A stretch of DNA of 16,070 nucleotides from Phycisphaerae bacterium. Lineage in GTDB: Bacteria > Planctomycetota > Phycisphaerae > Tepidisphaerales > Tepidisphaeraceae. The notes beneath the pieces were generated by a model that saw only the letters and a program-made list of their open reading frames with translations, did not search any database and was not told where the DNA came from. The translations under genes were made by a program, and so were the position numbers. Position 1 is the stretch's first letter. Every line of letters begins with the position of its first letter. Below are positions 1 through 10,010 of this stretch, piece after piece. The stretch lies in contig JACMJD010000261.1 of NCBI GenBank assembly GCA_014380825.1, positions 1-16,070 of the forward strand, written 5' to 3'.

Positions 1-48
1 GCCCGTGCGGCTTGAGCCGCGAGAGCGCGGGCGGGACGCCCACGCCAC
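1..48. repeat. Partial copy of a palindromic intergenic repeat (right part; cut by window edge)
   Basis: The right 21 bases (28-48) are identical to the right arm of the full repeat at 11248-11317. An inner hairpin is present: GCGGC (7-11), loop TTGA (12-15), GCCGC (16-20). Only the last bases of the left outer arm (about 1-5) lie inside the window. The element directly abuts the stop codon of the YgfK-like gene (49-51). It has no T tract, so it does not look like a classical intrinsic terminator. It resembles REP/MITE-like extragenic palindromes. Confidence 0.7.
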
Positions 49-2079
49 TCAAAGCGTGGACGCATTGACCTGATGCACCGTCGCGCGATCGAGGATTCCG
101 CTGAGCAGGTGTCGCATCGTGTGATAAATGCCGAGCGACACGACATGCTGATCGGCGTTCACGTGGTGACATTCTGCCGCGAACGGTGCATGATCGTTGG
201 CGGACATCATGACCGTTACTGCCCCGTCCATGAAGTGATACGCGTTGCGCGCCGGGTCGTACCTCAGCTCATGCTCGAGCTGCTTAATGCGTCCGCGGAT
301 CGCCGGGCCGGACTCAGTTTGCCAGACGAAGAAGCCGTCGCGCGGCGCGGCTTTGCGGTAGGTTTCTTCGCTGCTGTAGAAACCGGGCTTCTGGATGAAC
401 GGGCCGCCGTACTCGGGGCAGAAGGTGTCGCAGTTGCCGCATTCGTTGCAGAAGTCGGCGTAGTTGGCGATTTGACGTTCCTTGTCGATCTTGAAGCGAT
501 GCGCGTCGCCGGGGCGCGTCGCGCCATTCGCTTCGATAATCACATCGCGATACTCGAAATCCACCAGCGGCGTCGGGTACGTGAAATTCGCGGCGTTCGG
601 ACAGACCGGGATGCATTTGTCGCACGTGATGCAATCGAAGATCACGAGGTGCGAATTGATCCGCTTGGGCACGGCGCGGTTTGCTTCAGCGCGATATCGC
701 GGATCGTTCCGGGCGCGATCTGCTGCGATCGTGGTGTTGAGAACGCTTGCATGCTGGATCGCAGACAGCGTCACTGAAGTGACGCTGCCGCCGATCGCGA
801 TCGCGCGTTGACGCGCGGCTTCGCGCTGACCGAATGCGTCGAGGATAAAGTCCTCGACCGTTGACGCGCCGACCTTCTTCATCTCCGCGGCTAGCGTGGA
901 CATGTAGCCCGGCAATCGTCCATATCCGCCGGGTCTAAGCAGGTCGGTACAAATCGTCACGGGCACGAAACCGCACGCTACGGATTGCGCGAAATTCTGT
1001 CGATCGACGCCCGCGCTGAAGCTGATCGGCACGCTCGGACCAATGTCCTGCCTGAAGATGTCCGTCAGCGTCATCGTAATCACGTGCAGCGGCTGGCCGG
1101 AGAGATATTGAACCTTGTTGTCCGGCTTGAAAAAGTCGCGGTGATTCAAAACCTCCAGCGTGTTGCTGAACTTGCAGCCGAAGTTTTTGCCGTGAGTTGC
1201 CGCGAATGATTTCAACCGCGCAACCAGATCGATTGCCTCGTCATATTGCAGCCCCGATTCGTACGCGCTCGGATTGACCGTCAACTCGCGATACCCAAGT
1301 TGTTCGTGCAGAAGATTCTCCAACCGCGCCTTGCCGAGCATCGGCGGGTTCATCTTCACAATCACATGCAGGTTGCGCTCGGCGATCAGAAATTCGCAGA
1401 TCCGCTCGATCTCGCCGGCCGGGCAACCGTGGAACGTGGAGAGCGTGACGGTCGATGAGAGCTGCTTGGGAAAATCGAGATCGCGCGCGAATTTGTATTG
1501 CGATGGAATTTGGGCACGCAGCTCGTCGATGATGCTCGACGCATCGCGCATCCCATCAAGAAATGTCTGAACCTTCTCACTGCGAATCCCCGCGAGGTCA
1601 TATCCGACACTCAGGTCGAAAATGTATTCTCCCGGCTTGCCGCTTAGCGCGTTCCCCGACAACGTTTCATCGCGCCGAAAAATCTCGATCAGCATCATCG
1701 CCGCGACGTATTCGCGCAGCGATTGTTCGACCAGCAGCTCCTGCGACCATTCGATGTTGTAGCCGATATTCGTGACGTCGATGCACGGCCGGCCGATCTC
1801 GAGGCGGTCGTTCACTTGGACAGTCTTCAGCTCCATGATCCGCCCGCCGCCCAGGTAGCTCAGCAGAATGTTCTGCGCCATCTGGGTATGCGGACCGGCG
1901 GCAGGACCGGAAGCGTTCCCAGCGCGCTGCCCATGAAATCGCACGCTCAGATCCGGCCCATTTGGATCTGGAACGAACCATTTCTTGCGAGGCAGTCCGA
2001 ACAGCGCAGCGTCAACCTTCGGCTCGAGATAGAGGCGGTTGATCAGGTCGGCGAACGATGCGGGAACGAGTTCGGCCAT
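49..2079 (-). CDS. ygfK: YgfK-like iron-sulfur oxidoreductase subunit, short form lacking the FAD/NAD(P) domain
   Basis: This 676-residue protein matches the two ends of E. coli YgfK (putative selenate reductase subunit of the molybdenum-hydroxylase/purine cluster). Residues about 1-400 are the dihydroorotate-dehydrogenase/PreA-like barrel, with GPAAGPHTQMAQN (58-70), ELKTVQVNDRLEIGRPCID (83-101), TLSTFHGCP (212-220) and TDLLRPGGY (378-386). The C-terminal part carries two [4Fe-4S] motifs: Cys483/486/489/493 (CITCDKCIPVCPN) and Cys544/547/550/554 (CNECGNCDTFCP). E. coli YgfK, about 1030 residues from memory, has a GltD-like FAD/NAD(P) domain between these parts, and here it is absent. I chose the ATG at 2079 because MAELVPASFADL aligns with the start of the E. 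coli protein. An in-frame ATG at 2136 and a longer reading to 2241 exist, but the longer one would overlap the divergent neighbour. It probably passes electrons to or from the molybdenum hydroxylase at 2206. Confidence 0.85.
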   Translation of the reverse strand: MAELVPASFADLINRLYLEPKVDAALFGLPRKKWFVPDPNGPDLSVRFHGQRAGNASGPAAGPHTQMAQNILLSYLGGGRIMELKTVQVNDRLEIGRPCIDVTNIGYNIEWSQELLVEQSLREYVAAMMLIEIFRRDETLSGNALSGKPGEYIFDLSVGYDLAGIRSEKVQTFLDGMRDASSIIDELRAQIPSQYKFARDLDFPKQLSSTVTLSTFHGCPAGEIERICEFLIAERNLHVIVKMNPPMLGKARLENLLHEQLGYRELTVNPSAYESGLQYDEAIDLVARLKSFAATHGKNFGCKFSNTLEVLNHRDFFKPDNKVQYLSGQPLHVITMTLTDIFRQDIGPSVPISFSAGVDRQNFAQSVACGFVPVTICTDLLRPGGYGRLPGYMSTLAAEMKKVGASTVEDFILDAFGQREAARQRAIAIGGSVTSVTLSAIQHASVLNTTIAADRARNDPRYRAEANRAVPKRINSHLVIFDCITCDKCIPVCPNAANFTYPTPLVDFEYRDVIIEANGATRPGDAHRFKIDKERQIANYADFCNECGNCDTFCPEYGGPFIQKPGFYSSEETYRKAAPRDGFFVWQTESGPAIRGRIKQLEHELRYDPARNAYHFMDGAVTVMMSANDHAPFAAECHHVNADQHVVSLGIYHTMRHLLSGILDRATVHQVNASTL

Positions 2080-2163
2080 GCGGAACCAGAGAGATTGTGC
2101 GGTTTGAATCGAGACGCCCCGACTCACGGGATGCATTCTAACAAGACTTCGCGGCGTTTTGCG

Positions 2164-2192
2164 TTGTGAGTCGCGTGGAAGGTCCGTAAAAT
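2164..2192 (+). promoter_or_regulatory. Candidate sigma70-type promoter for the molybdenum hydroxylase gene
   Basis: TTGTGA (2164-2169) and TAAAAT (2187-2192) are separated by exactly 17 bases, giving 4 of 6 and 5 of 6 matches to the -35 and -10 consensus. A start of transcription near 2199 would leave only about 7 bases before the ATG at 2206, so the mRNA may be almost leaderless. The element lies in the 126-base gap (2080-2205) shared with the divergent YgfK-like gene. I saw no convincing promoter for that gene. Confidence 0.4.
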
Positions 2193-2205
2193 CGGCCACT
2201 TGCGC

Positions 2206-4865
<2,660 letters not shown>

Positions 4866-4869
<4 letters not shown>

Positions 4870-5084
4870 ATCGCATGCCAGCGGCGAAGGACGATATCGC
4901 GAAGGTTGTCGACGTTCGGATCGTCGCGCATCGGCGTGAAGTGTAGCGCGGACTTTAGACGCGCGTTCTCACGCAATGTCGTCGCTCGTGCAGAAACATC
5001 AGTTTCGCGCCGCTCGGCAGAAAAGGTCACCGCAATCACTGGTGACTCAGAACGGGAAGTTCTCTCCCATGAATTACGCCGCAA
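4866..5084 (-). pseudogene. Possible remnant of the C-terminus of an unidentified minus-strand gene
   Basis: The gap between the hydroxylase and the YgeY-like gene contains an antisense reading frame without a usable ATG at its start; only a TTG at 5084 or an internal Met is available. Its last about 25 codons have a strong G/C bias at third positions (roughly 19 of 24 by eye), like a real gene tail, and encode HFTPMRDDPNVDNLRDIVLR followed by RWHAI. Its TAG stop shares the palindrome CTAG (4866-4869) with the TAG stop of the hydroxylase, as closely packed convergent genes often do. The frame is open to 5147 inside the YgeY-like gene, so the true left boundary is unclear. I do not recognise the product. 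It may be a truncated gene or chance. Confidence 0.25.
5026..5046. promoter_or_regulatory. Perfect inverted repeat upstream of the YgeY-like gene, possible operator
   Basis: GTCACC (5026-5031) and GGTGAC (5041-5046) are perfect reverse complements separated by 9 bases. The element ends 22 bases before the ATG at 5069. The size and position would suit a dimeric repressor or an mRNA leader hairpin. Six-base arms can arise by chance, so this is only a candidate. Confidence 0.2.
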
Positions 5085-6328
5085 TCGTCGTCGCCGCGAA
5101 GAACTATGAACGGCCGATGGTCGCGTTTCTGCGCGAGCTGATCGCGATCAAAGGCACCAGCGGTCACGAAAAGCCCGTCATCGAGCGCATCCGCGCGGAA
5201 GTCGAAAAGCTCGGCTCCGCCGACAAGATCTGGGTCGACGGGCTCGGCAATCTGCTCGTGCAAATCGGCTCCGGGCCACGGTTGATTGCCATGGATGCGC
5301 ACATCGATACGGTCGGTGTCGGCAATCCGAGCGAATGGGCACACGACCCATACAAGGGAAAGGAAGAGAACGGCATCATCTACGGCCGAGGCGCGGGCGA
5401 TCAGCGCGGCGCGGTGCCGGCCATGGTGTACGCGACGCGGATCATCAAGGATCTGAACCTCCAATCGGAAGAGTGGTCGCTGCTGCTCACGTTCACAGTG
5501 ATGGAAGAAGACTGCGACGGCCTGTGCTGGCAGTACATCGTGAACGACGGAAAAATCCGGCCGGAGTGCGTCGTTATCACCGATTCGACGAACTGCCGGA
5601 TCTACCGCGGCCAGCGCGGTCGCATGGAGATCGGCATCACCGCGCTCGGAAAAAGCTGTCACGGCTCGATGCCCGAGAAGGGCGACAACGCGATCTACAA
5701 AATCGCCAGGGTCGTGCGCGAGATCGAGAAGCTGCACAAGCGATTGAAGAAAGACAAGTTCCTCGGCAACGGAACCGTCACGGTCTCGTACATCGATTGT
5801 CAGACGCCCAGCCGCTGTGCCGTCCCCGGCGCCGCGTACATCCAGCTTGATCGCCGGCTGACGACGGGCGAAACCAAGGAGCTCGCGCTTCGCGAAGTGA
5901 AGGACGCGGTGAAGCGCGCCGGAGTCAGCGCGAAGGTCGAGTTGCTGAAGTACGCCCAGCCCGCGTACACCGGACTCGTCTACGAGACCGATAAATATTT
6001 CCCCACGTGGGTCGAGGACGAAAACGCGCCGCAGGTGCAGGCCGTGATCGAAGCGCACAAGAATCTCTTCGGCAAGAAAGCGCCGGTCAGCCGCTGGACG
6101 TTCAGCACGAACGGCGTTGCGATTTCCGGCATGTTCGGCATCCCGTGCGTCGGCTTCGGGCCGGCGCGCGAAGACGTCGCACACACCGTGAACGACAGCG
6201 TGCCGATCGAGCATCTCACCCGGTGCGCCGCGATGTACGCGGCGTTTCCGGGGACGTATTGCGCGATTCCGCGTGTTTCGCAAACGAGCAAGTTGTCAAA
6301 GACCAAGAGGACTGCGAAACGCCGCTGA
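5069..6328 (+). CDS. ygeY: YgeY-like M20 family metallohydrolase
   Basis: This 419-residue protein is close to E. coli YgeY over its whole length. Shared stretches include MDAHIDTVGVGN (75-86), EEDCDGLCWQYI (146-157), YRGQRGRMEI (179-188) and WTFSTNGVAISG near the C-terminus. Metal ligands of the M20 di-zinc centre are visible: His78, Asp111, the Glu146-Glu147 pair and a C-terminal His near 372 (VAHTVND). Where E. coli YgeY has a metal-site Glu (TEPTDC), this protein has Asp (TDSTNC), a mild change. YgeY belongs to the gene set linked to anaerobic purine and urate degradation, but its exact substrate is unsettled; an amide or carbamoyl compound is likely. The ATG at 5069 was chosen because it aligns with the family start and has GGGAAG nine bases upstream. 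The lysine/arginine-rich tail after about residue 402 (SKLSKTKRTAKRR) is an extra not seen in E. coli. The stop lies 3 bases from the convergent gene. Confidence 0.9.
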   Translation: MNYAAIVVAAKNYERPMVAFLRELIAIKGTSGHEKPVIERIRAEVEKLGSADKIWVDGLGNLLVQIGSGPRLIAMDAHIDTVGVGNPSEWAHDPYKGKEENGIIYGRGAGDQRGAVPAMVYATRIIKDLNLQSEEWSLLLTFTVMEEDCDGLCWQYIVNDGKIRPECVVITDSTNCRIYRGQRGRMEIGITALGKSCHGSMPEKGDNAIYKIARVVREIEKLHKRLKKDKFLGNGTVTVSYIDCQTPSRCAVPGAAYIQLDRRLTTGETKELALREVKDAVKRAGVSAKVELLKYAQPAYTGLVYETDKYFPTWVEDENAPQVQAVIEAHKNLFGKKAPVSRWTFSTNGVAISGMFGIPCVGFGPAREDVAHTVNDSVPIEHLTRCAAMYAAFPGTYCAIPRVSQTSKLSKTKRTAKRR

Positions 6329-6331
6329 CCC

Positions 6332-7582
6332 TCACGACACGCGATTTGCGATCCAGATCATCGCGTGTGCGGCCAATCGATCGAACGCGCGAATCGCCAA
6401 TTGCAGATGCTCCTCCTTCGTGTCCTCGATCTTATTGTGGCTGATGCCGTGCAGGCTTTGCACGAACATCATGACGGTGGGAATGCCGACGCGCGCCATC
6501 TCGGCGGCATCGTGCAACGCGCCGGAAGGCAATCGATGCGGCCGCGCGCCGACTTCAGCGATCACGCGATCGGCCAGATCGATCAGCTCGGGATGGAACG
6601 GAAGCGGCGCGATCTGGACTTGCCGTCGCCATTCGACACTGACGTTTCCCTCCGCCGCGAATCGGTCGGCGGCGGCTTTCGCCTCGCGCAACATCGCCGC
6701 AAGCGCCGTCGCATCGAGACATCGTTGATCCAGCGCGATGTGGCATTCTTCAATCACGCCCACGACGGTGTTGCCGGCCGGTTTCACCTGCACGCCGCCG
6801 ATCGTGCAGACGCCGTTGTGACGCTTGGCGATATCGTAAATCTCCGGCGCCATCCGGGCCGCGGCGAGAAACGCATCGCGCCGACGATTCATCGGCGTGG
6901 TGCCCGAGTGCGCCGTCTGTCCACGAAACGTGATGCTGTGCCGCTCCACGCCGAACGTGCCGAGCACCGCGCCCAGGGGCAAATCGAGATCAAGCAGCAC
7001 TGGCCCCTGTTCGATGTGCAATTCGAGATATGCGGCCGCGTCCTTCAACTGACGGTTGCTCTCCTTCGCACGCTCGAAATCGACACCGACGCACTTGAGC
7101 GCCTCGGGCAACGAGATTCCATCCTTATCGCGGAACTGGCGCGCGGCATCCATATCCAGACTGCCCGAACACGCCGACGATCCGTACAAACTCTTCCCGA
7201 ACCGCGCGCCCTCCTCGTCCGCCCAATCGACAATGCGCACGGTCACCGGGGGCTTGCCAGCGTACTGCGCGCAAATGCGCCGCAGGATTTGCGTCGCGCT
7301 GACGACGCCTAACGCACCATCCAGCCATCCACCGTTCGGCACCGAGTCGATGTGGCTGCTGATCGGCAGCGATCTCTCCGATTGTCCGGGAAGCGTCGTC
7401 CACAGATTTCCCGCTTCATCGACGTGCGATTCGACCGGTAAATCGTGCGTCAGATCGCGCAGCCACTGACGCGCCTTCACCCCCATTGGCGTGAACGCAA
7501 CTCGCTGCGCGCCGTTCTCGTCGCCGGTCAATGCGCGCAGTTCTTTCAATCGTGCGATCGACGTTGTTGCTGGATCAGTCAT
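6332..7582 (-). CDS. N-carbamoyl-L-amino-acid hydrolase / allantoate amidohydrolase family (M20, hydantoinase/carbamoylase type)
   Basis: This 416-residue enzyme has the full length and motif order of the carbamoylase/allantoate amidohydrolase family: SHIDSVPNGGWLDGALG (76-92, with His77 and Asp88), ADEEGARFG (121-129), LHIEQGP (188-194), GQTAHSGTTPM (221-231) in the lid/dimerisation domain, and GALHDAAEMA plus SHNKIEDT (381-388, with His382) at the C-terminus. Such enzymes release ammonia and CO2 from a carbamoyl or ureido group using two metal ions. With a purine hydroxylase next door, allantoate, ureidoglycine or an N-carbamoyl amino acid are reasonable substrates, but I cannot choose among them. 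It is the second gene of a minus-strand pair, 30 bases downstream of the PLP enzyme. There is no Shine-Dalgarno sequence; a hairpin (7585-7616) fills the place where one would be. Confidence 0.85.
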   Translation of the reverse strand: MTDPATTSIARLKELRALTGDENGAQRVAFTPMGVKARQWLRDLTHDLPVESHVDEAGNLWTTLPGQSERSLPISSHIDSVPNGGWLDGALGVVSATQILRRICAQYAGKPPVTVRIVDWADEEGARFGKSLYGSSACSGSLDMDAARQFRDKDGISLPEALKCVGVDFERAKESNRQLKDAAAYLELHIEQGPVLLDLDLPLGAVLGTFGVERHSITFRGQTAHSGTTPMNRRRDAFLAAARMAPEIYDIAKRHNGVCTIGGVQVKPAGNTVVGVIEECHIALDQRCLDATALAAMLREAKAAADRFAAEGNVSVEWRRQVQIAPLPFHPELIDLADRVIAEVGARPHRLPSGALHDAAEMARVGIPTVMMFVQSLHGISHNKIEDTKEEHLQLAIRAFDRLAAHAMIWIANRVS

Positions 7583-7584
7583 GT

Positions 7585-7616
7585 GTGACGTGCCGCGGGT
7601 TGAAAACCCGTGTCAC
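7585..7616. repeat. Hairpin filling the gap between the PLP enzyme and amidohydrolase genes
   Basis: CGGGTT (7596-7601), loop GAA, AACCCG (7605-7610) forms a six-base-pair stem. An outer GTGAC (7585-7589) pairs with GTCAC (7612-7616) across an uneven internal loop. It overlaps the stop codon of the upstream minus-strand gene (7613-7615) and ends two bases before the ATG of the downstream gene (7582). It could act as an intercistronic processing, attenuation or translation-control element, or be a dispersed repeat. No T tract follows it on the minus strand. Confidence 0.5.
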
Positions 7617-9076
7617 GAAGAACTCGCAACGCGCTTGTTGAATTCTTCAATCTGCAGATCCCACTCCTCGACTTGGGCGAACGTCTCGGTCCAGAAATCC
7701 GGGTCCCACAACTTCCGCAACTCGTCGGCGCTTCGACCTTGCTGCTCCACCCACGTGAAATACTTGAAGTTGTGCAACTGCTTTCGATCGGCGAACGACA
7801 ACTCGCGAAGATTGTCCGTGCCGATCGCGTCCAGATATCGCGCGGCGTGACGTTCGGCATCCAGCTCGCGATACGCACCGTGCTGGCCGGTCATTTCTTC
7901 GATTCGCGAGCCGTACAGCTCCATCGAATCCGTCAGCGGCAGGAAAATCACATCGCGAGAATTCATCTCGTAGTATTTCGCCATCTTGATCGCGGCGACG
8001 AGATTGCATGCGCCGCTGATGCCGACCAGCGGCAGTTGATCGATCAGCTCGCGCTTCACGCCGCGCTTTTCAAGGCTCGCGCGTCCAGCGTCTTCATTGA
8101 TCAACCGCAGCAGCATCAAGCACTGCTCGTCGTCGATCGCCAGCACCATGTCGGTGTTGCGGACGTTGTGAATCCACGGCACGTGCTTGTCGCCGATGCC
8201 TTCGATGCGATGATCGCCGAACCCGCAGCGCAGCAGCGTCGGACATTGCAGCGCCTCGGTCACCGCGACGCGAATCTGTGGCGAGATGGTCCGCAGATAA
8301 TCGCCCGCCGCGATCGTGCCGGCGCTGCCGGTGGCGCTGACGTATCCGCTCAGTCGATCGCGATCCTTTTTTAGCGAATCGAAAATCTCCCCGATGACTC
8401 CGCCGGTGACGTGATAGTGCCAGATCGCGTTGCCGAACTCTTCGAACTGGTTGAAGATCACGCAGTCCGGCCGAGTCTTCTTGATCTCCCAGCACTTGTC
8501 GTAAATCTCCTTGACGTTCGATTCCCCGCCGGGCGTCATGATCACTTCCGCGCCGATCGACTTGAGCCACGCAAACCGCTCGCGCGACATCTGCTCCGGC
8601 AAGATCGCAATGGGCGTGCAACCGAGCAGCGCCGAATCAAACGCGCCGCCGCGACAGTAGTTTCCGGTTGATGGCCAAACCGCTTTCTGCGTCGTCGGAT
8701 CGAATTGCCCGGTCACGAGACGCGGCACGAGGCATCCGAAAGCGGCGCCGACCTTGTGCGCGCCAGTCGGAAAATATTTTCCGACCAGTCCGACGATCCG
8801 CGCATCGACACCCGTCAGCGCCGGCGGAAACTCGACAAAATTCCCTTGATTGAAACCACCCTTCGCTTTGGGTTCGTTCTTCCAAGTAATGCGAAACAGG
8901 TTGGCCGGATCGATATCGTTGATCGCGACGTTCGCCAGCTTGGCTTTGATCGATTGCGGAATCGTGTCCGGATCTTTGAGCTGCGCGAAAGTAGGAATCA
9001 CCACGCCGCGCTCGCGGCAGCGCTGCGCGGTTTTGGTGAGAACCGCCTCGTCAAAATGTTTTGGAATTGTTTCCAT
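7613..9076 (-). CDS. Fold-type II PLP-dependent enzyme (tryptophan synthase beta / cysteine synthase superfamily), reaction unknown
   Basis: This 487-residue protein has the features of fold-type II PLP enzymes. The likely PLP lysine is Lys108 in TGAHKVGAAF, which resembles the GAHK of tryptophan synthase beta. An asparagine/glycine loop PSTGNYCRGGAF follows (135-146), and a phosphate-binding loop SATGSAGTIAAG (247-258). A tail of more than 100 residues after about 380 makes it longer than cysteine synthase (about 320) or YgeX (about 400). It lacks the SxK lysine motif and other stretches of YgeX (2,3-diaminopropionate ammonia-lyase), so it is not that enzyme, though it may fill the same step by beta-elimination of ammonia. 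The ATG at 9076 is preferred because GAGG lies about 9 bases upstream; the frame stays open to 9238. It leads a two-gene minus-strand unit with the amidohydrolase and diverges from the gene at 9402. Confidence 0.8.
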   Translation of the reverse strand: METIPKHFDEAVLTKTAQRCRERGVVIPTFAQLKDPDTIPQSIKAKLANVAINDIDPANLFRITWKNEPKAKGGFNQGNFVEFPPALTGVDARIVGLVGKYFPTGAHKVGAAFGCLVPRLVTGQFDPTTQKAVWPSTGNYCRGGAFDSALLGCTPIAILPEQMSRERFAWLKSIGAEVIMTPGGESNVKEIYDKCWEIKKTRPDCVIFNQFEEFGNAIWHYHVTGGVIGEIFDSLKKDRDRLSGYVSATGSAGTIAAGDYLRTISPQIRVAVTEALQCPTLLRCGFGDHRIEGIGDKHVPWIHNVRNTDMVLAIDDEQCLMLLRLINEDAGRASLEKRGVKRELIDQLPLVGISGACNLVAAIKMAKYYEMNSRDVIFLPLTDSMELYGSRIEEMTGQHGAYRELDAERHAARYLDAIGTDNLRELSFADRKQLHNFKYFTWVEQQGRSADELRKLWDPDFWTETFAQVEEWDLQIEEFNKRVASSS

Positions 9077-9317
9077 TTTCCTCGGCCTCATTCGTACCAG
9101 ATCGACCCCGCGGAACAAGTCCGCCCTGTTTCGCTTTGGCTTCGAATCGCTCGATTTGATATCGATTCTGCGATCTGTCCGATCGACGATCGCACGCAAT
9201 CGTCGGCCGGCCCGACACTTGGACGAATCGCGCAGCAAATGGCTTTTGGCTTTGCCCGCGCGATTTCACAAACTCCATATGACCTCCGTGAAGACGGCGA
9301 AAACACGCGCCTCCCTA

Positions 9318-9361
9318 TATACTGAACGCGCTGCGCGAAACCGTCGTCTGGCGCGCAGCGC
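9318..9361 (+). promoter_or_regulatory. Candidate -10 box followed by a perfect 10-bp palindrome in the divergent region 9077-9401
   Basis: The 325-base gap between the PLP enzyme (minus) and the membrane protein (plus) has no convincing gene. It holds TATACT (9318-9323), a plausible -10 box with no good -35. Five bases after it comes GCGCTGCGCG (9328-9337), whose exact reverse complement CGCGCAGCGC lies at 9352-9361, with a 14-base loop. A transcript starting near 9330 would begin in this stem, so it could be a leader hairpin, an operator, or (with the ATTTTT at 9368-9373) a weak attenuator. Confidence 0.35.
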
Positions 9362-9401
9362 AAGCGGATTTTTCTGACGACGACGAGCAGCGATCGTGAC
9401 C

Positions 9402-10010
9402 ATGACTCACTCGCCTCAACCATCCGACCCGCCCGATTGGCCCGAGTCGACGCCGGTCGTCGCCGACCCACAGATCGATGAGACCATCTACCGTGATGGT
9501 GGGATGATCGTCGTGCCGCTGGCTGGATGGGAAGGAAGTACGGCACGATTCCCGCGCGCTTGCATAAAGTGCGGTGAAGAAATCGAACTGCAGGGACGAT
9601 CGGAGCCTCTCCTCGCGCAATGGCGGACGCCCGGCAATCCCATCCCGGTGGTGCAAGCGCGATTCTGCACCTGCCGCAAACACGCGCGAACCGCTTACGC
9701 ATGGCAAGGGGTAGGTTGCGCAATGCTCGTCGCATGGTTTCTTCTCCTGATCATAATGGTGACAGGCTTCTTGGCGGATGTTTATTGGAAATTCGTGGCT
9801 TGCGGCATCGCCTTCACAGTTTTTCTCGTGGTAGGCATGTATCTGGTTGGCCCGTGGGGAGGGCCGCTCCGATTGTGGAAAGTTCGCGACGGACGCGCAT
9901 GGATCACTGGAACTGGCCGCGTGTTTCGGAAACGCTTCGAGAAGCTCCCGCGTTCGCTGCGACGATCTCCATTCGACTTATTTTCTCTGCGATCCGATAA
10001 TCGCCGCTGA
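9402..10010 (+). CDS. Hypothetical small membrane protein with a zinc-ribbon-like motif and two transmembrane helices
   Basis: This 202-residue protein is not one I can name. After a proline-rich N-terminus (PQPSDPPDWPESTP) come Cys54 and Cys57 (CIKCGEE), then Cys89, Cys91 and His94 (FCTCRKH), which look like a small metal-binding module. Two hydrophobic helices follow at about 104-125 and 130-150, and then a basic C-terminal tail. There is no signal peptide. Similar zinc-ribbon plus two-helix proteins are common in planctomycete-like genomes, from memory. The ATG at 9402 is preferred; a GTG two codons earlier (9396) is also possible. Its TGA overlaps the ATG of the threonine-synthase-like gene by one base (TGATG), so the two are probably translated in a coupled way. 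A function in the neighbouring pathway is not shown by sequence. Confidence 0.65.
   Translation: MTHSPQPSDPPDWPESTPVVADPQIDETIYRDGGMIVVPLAGWEGSTARFPRACIKCGEEIELQGRSEPLLAQWRTPGNPIPVVQARFCTCRKHARTAYAWQGVGCAMLVAWFLLLIIMVTGFLADVYWKFVACGIAFTVFLVVGMYLVGPWGGPLRLWKVRDGRAWITGTGRVFRKRFEKLPRSLRRSPFDLFSLRSDNRR

Noticed and set aside
1..48. Rho-independent terminator for the YgfK-like gene
   Set aside because: The strong hairpin is present but no U-rich tract follows, and the same element occurs between two same-strand genes at 11248-11317, so a dispersed repeat explains it better.
73..777. Plus-strand frame opposite the YgfK-like gene that could encode a protein of over 200 residues
   Set aside because: It is antisense to strongly conserved iron-sulfur motifs of the YgfK-like protein, and its translation is arginine/valine-rich with no family sign. 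It is a high-GC shadow frame.
5036..6283. Antisense frame of about 415 residues opposite the YgeY-like gene
   Set aside because: The YgeY match on the plus strand is unambiguous over the full length; the antisense frame is a mirror of its codon bias.
6326..6334. Terminator between the convergent YgeY-like and amidohydrolase genes
   Set aside because: The stops are only 3 bases apart, and no GC hairpin with a T tract is visible around them.
6365..7312. Plus-strand frame opposite the amidohydrolase gene
   Set aside because: The minus strand encodes all M20 carbamoylase motifs; the plus-strand product is histidine/arginine-rich and unrecognisable.
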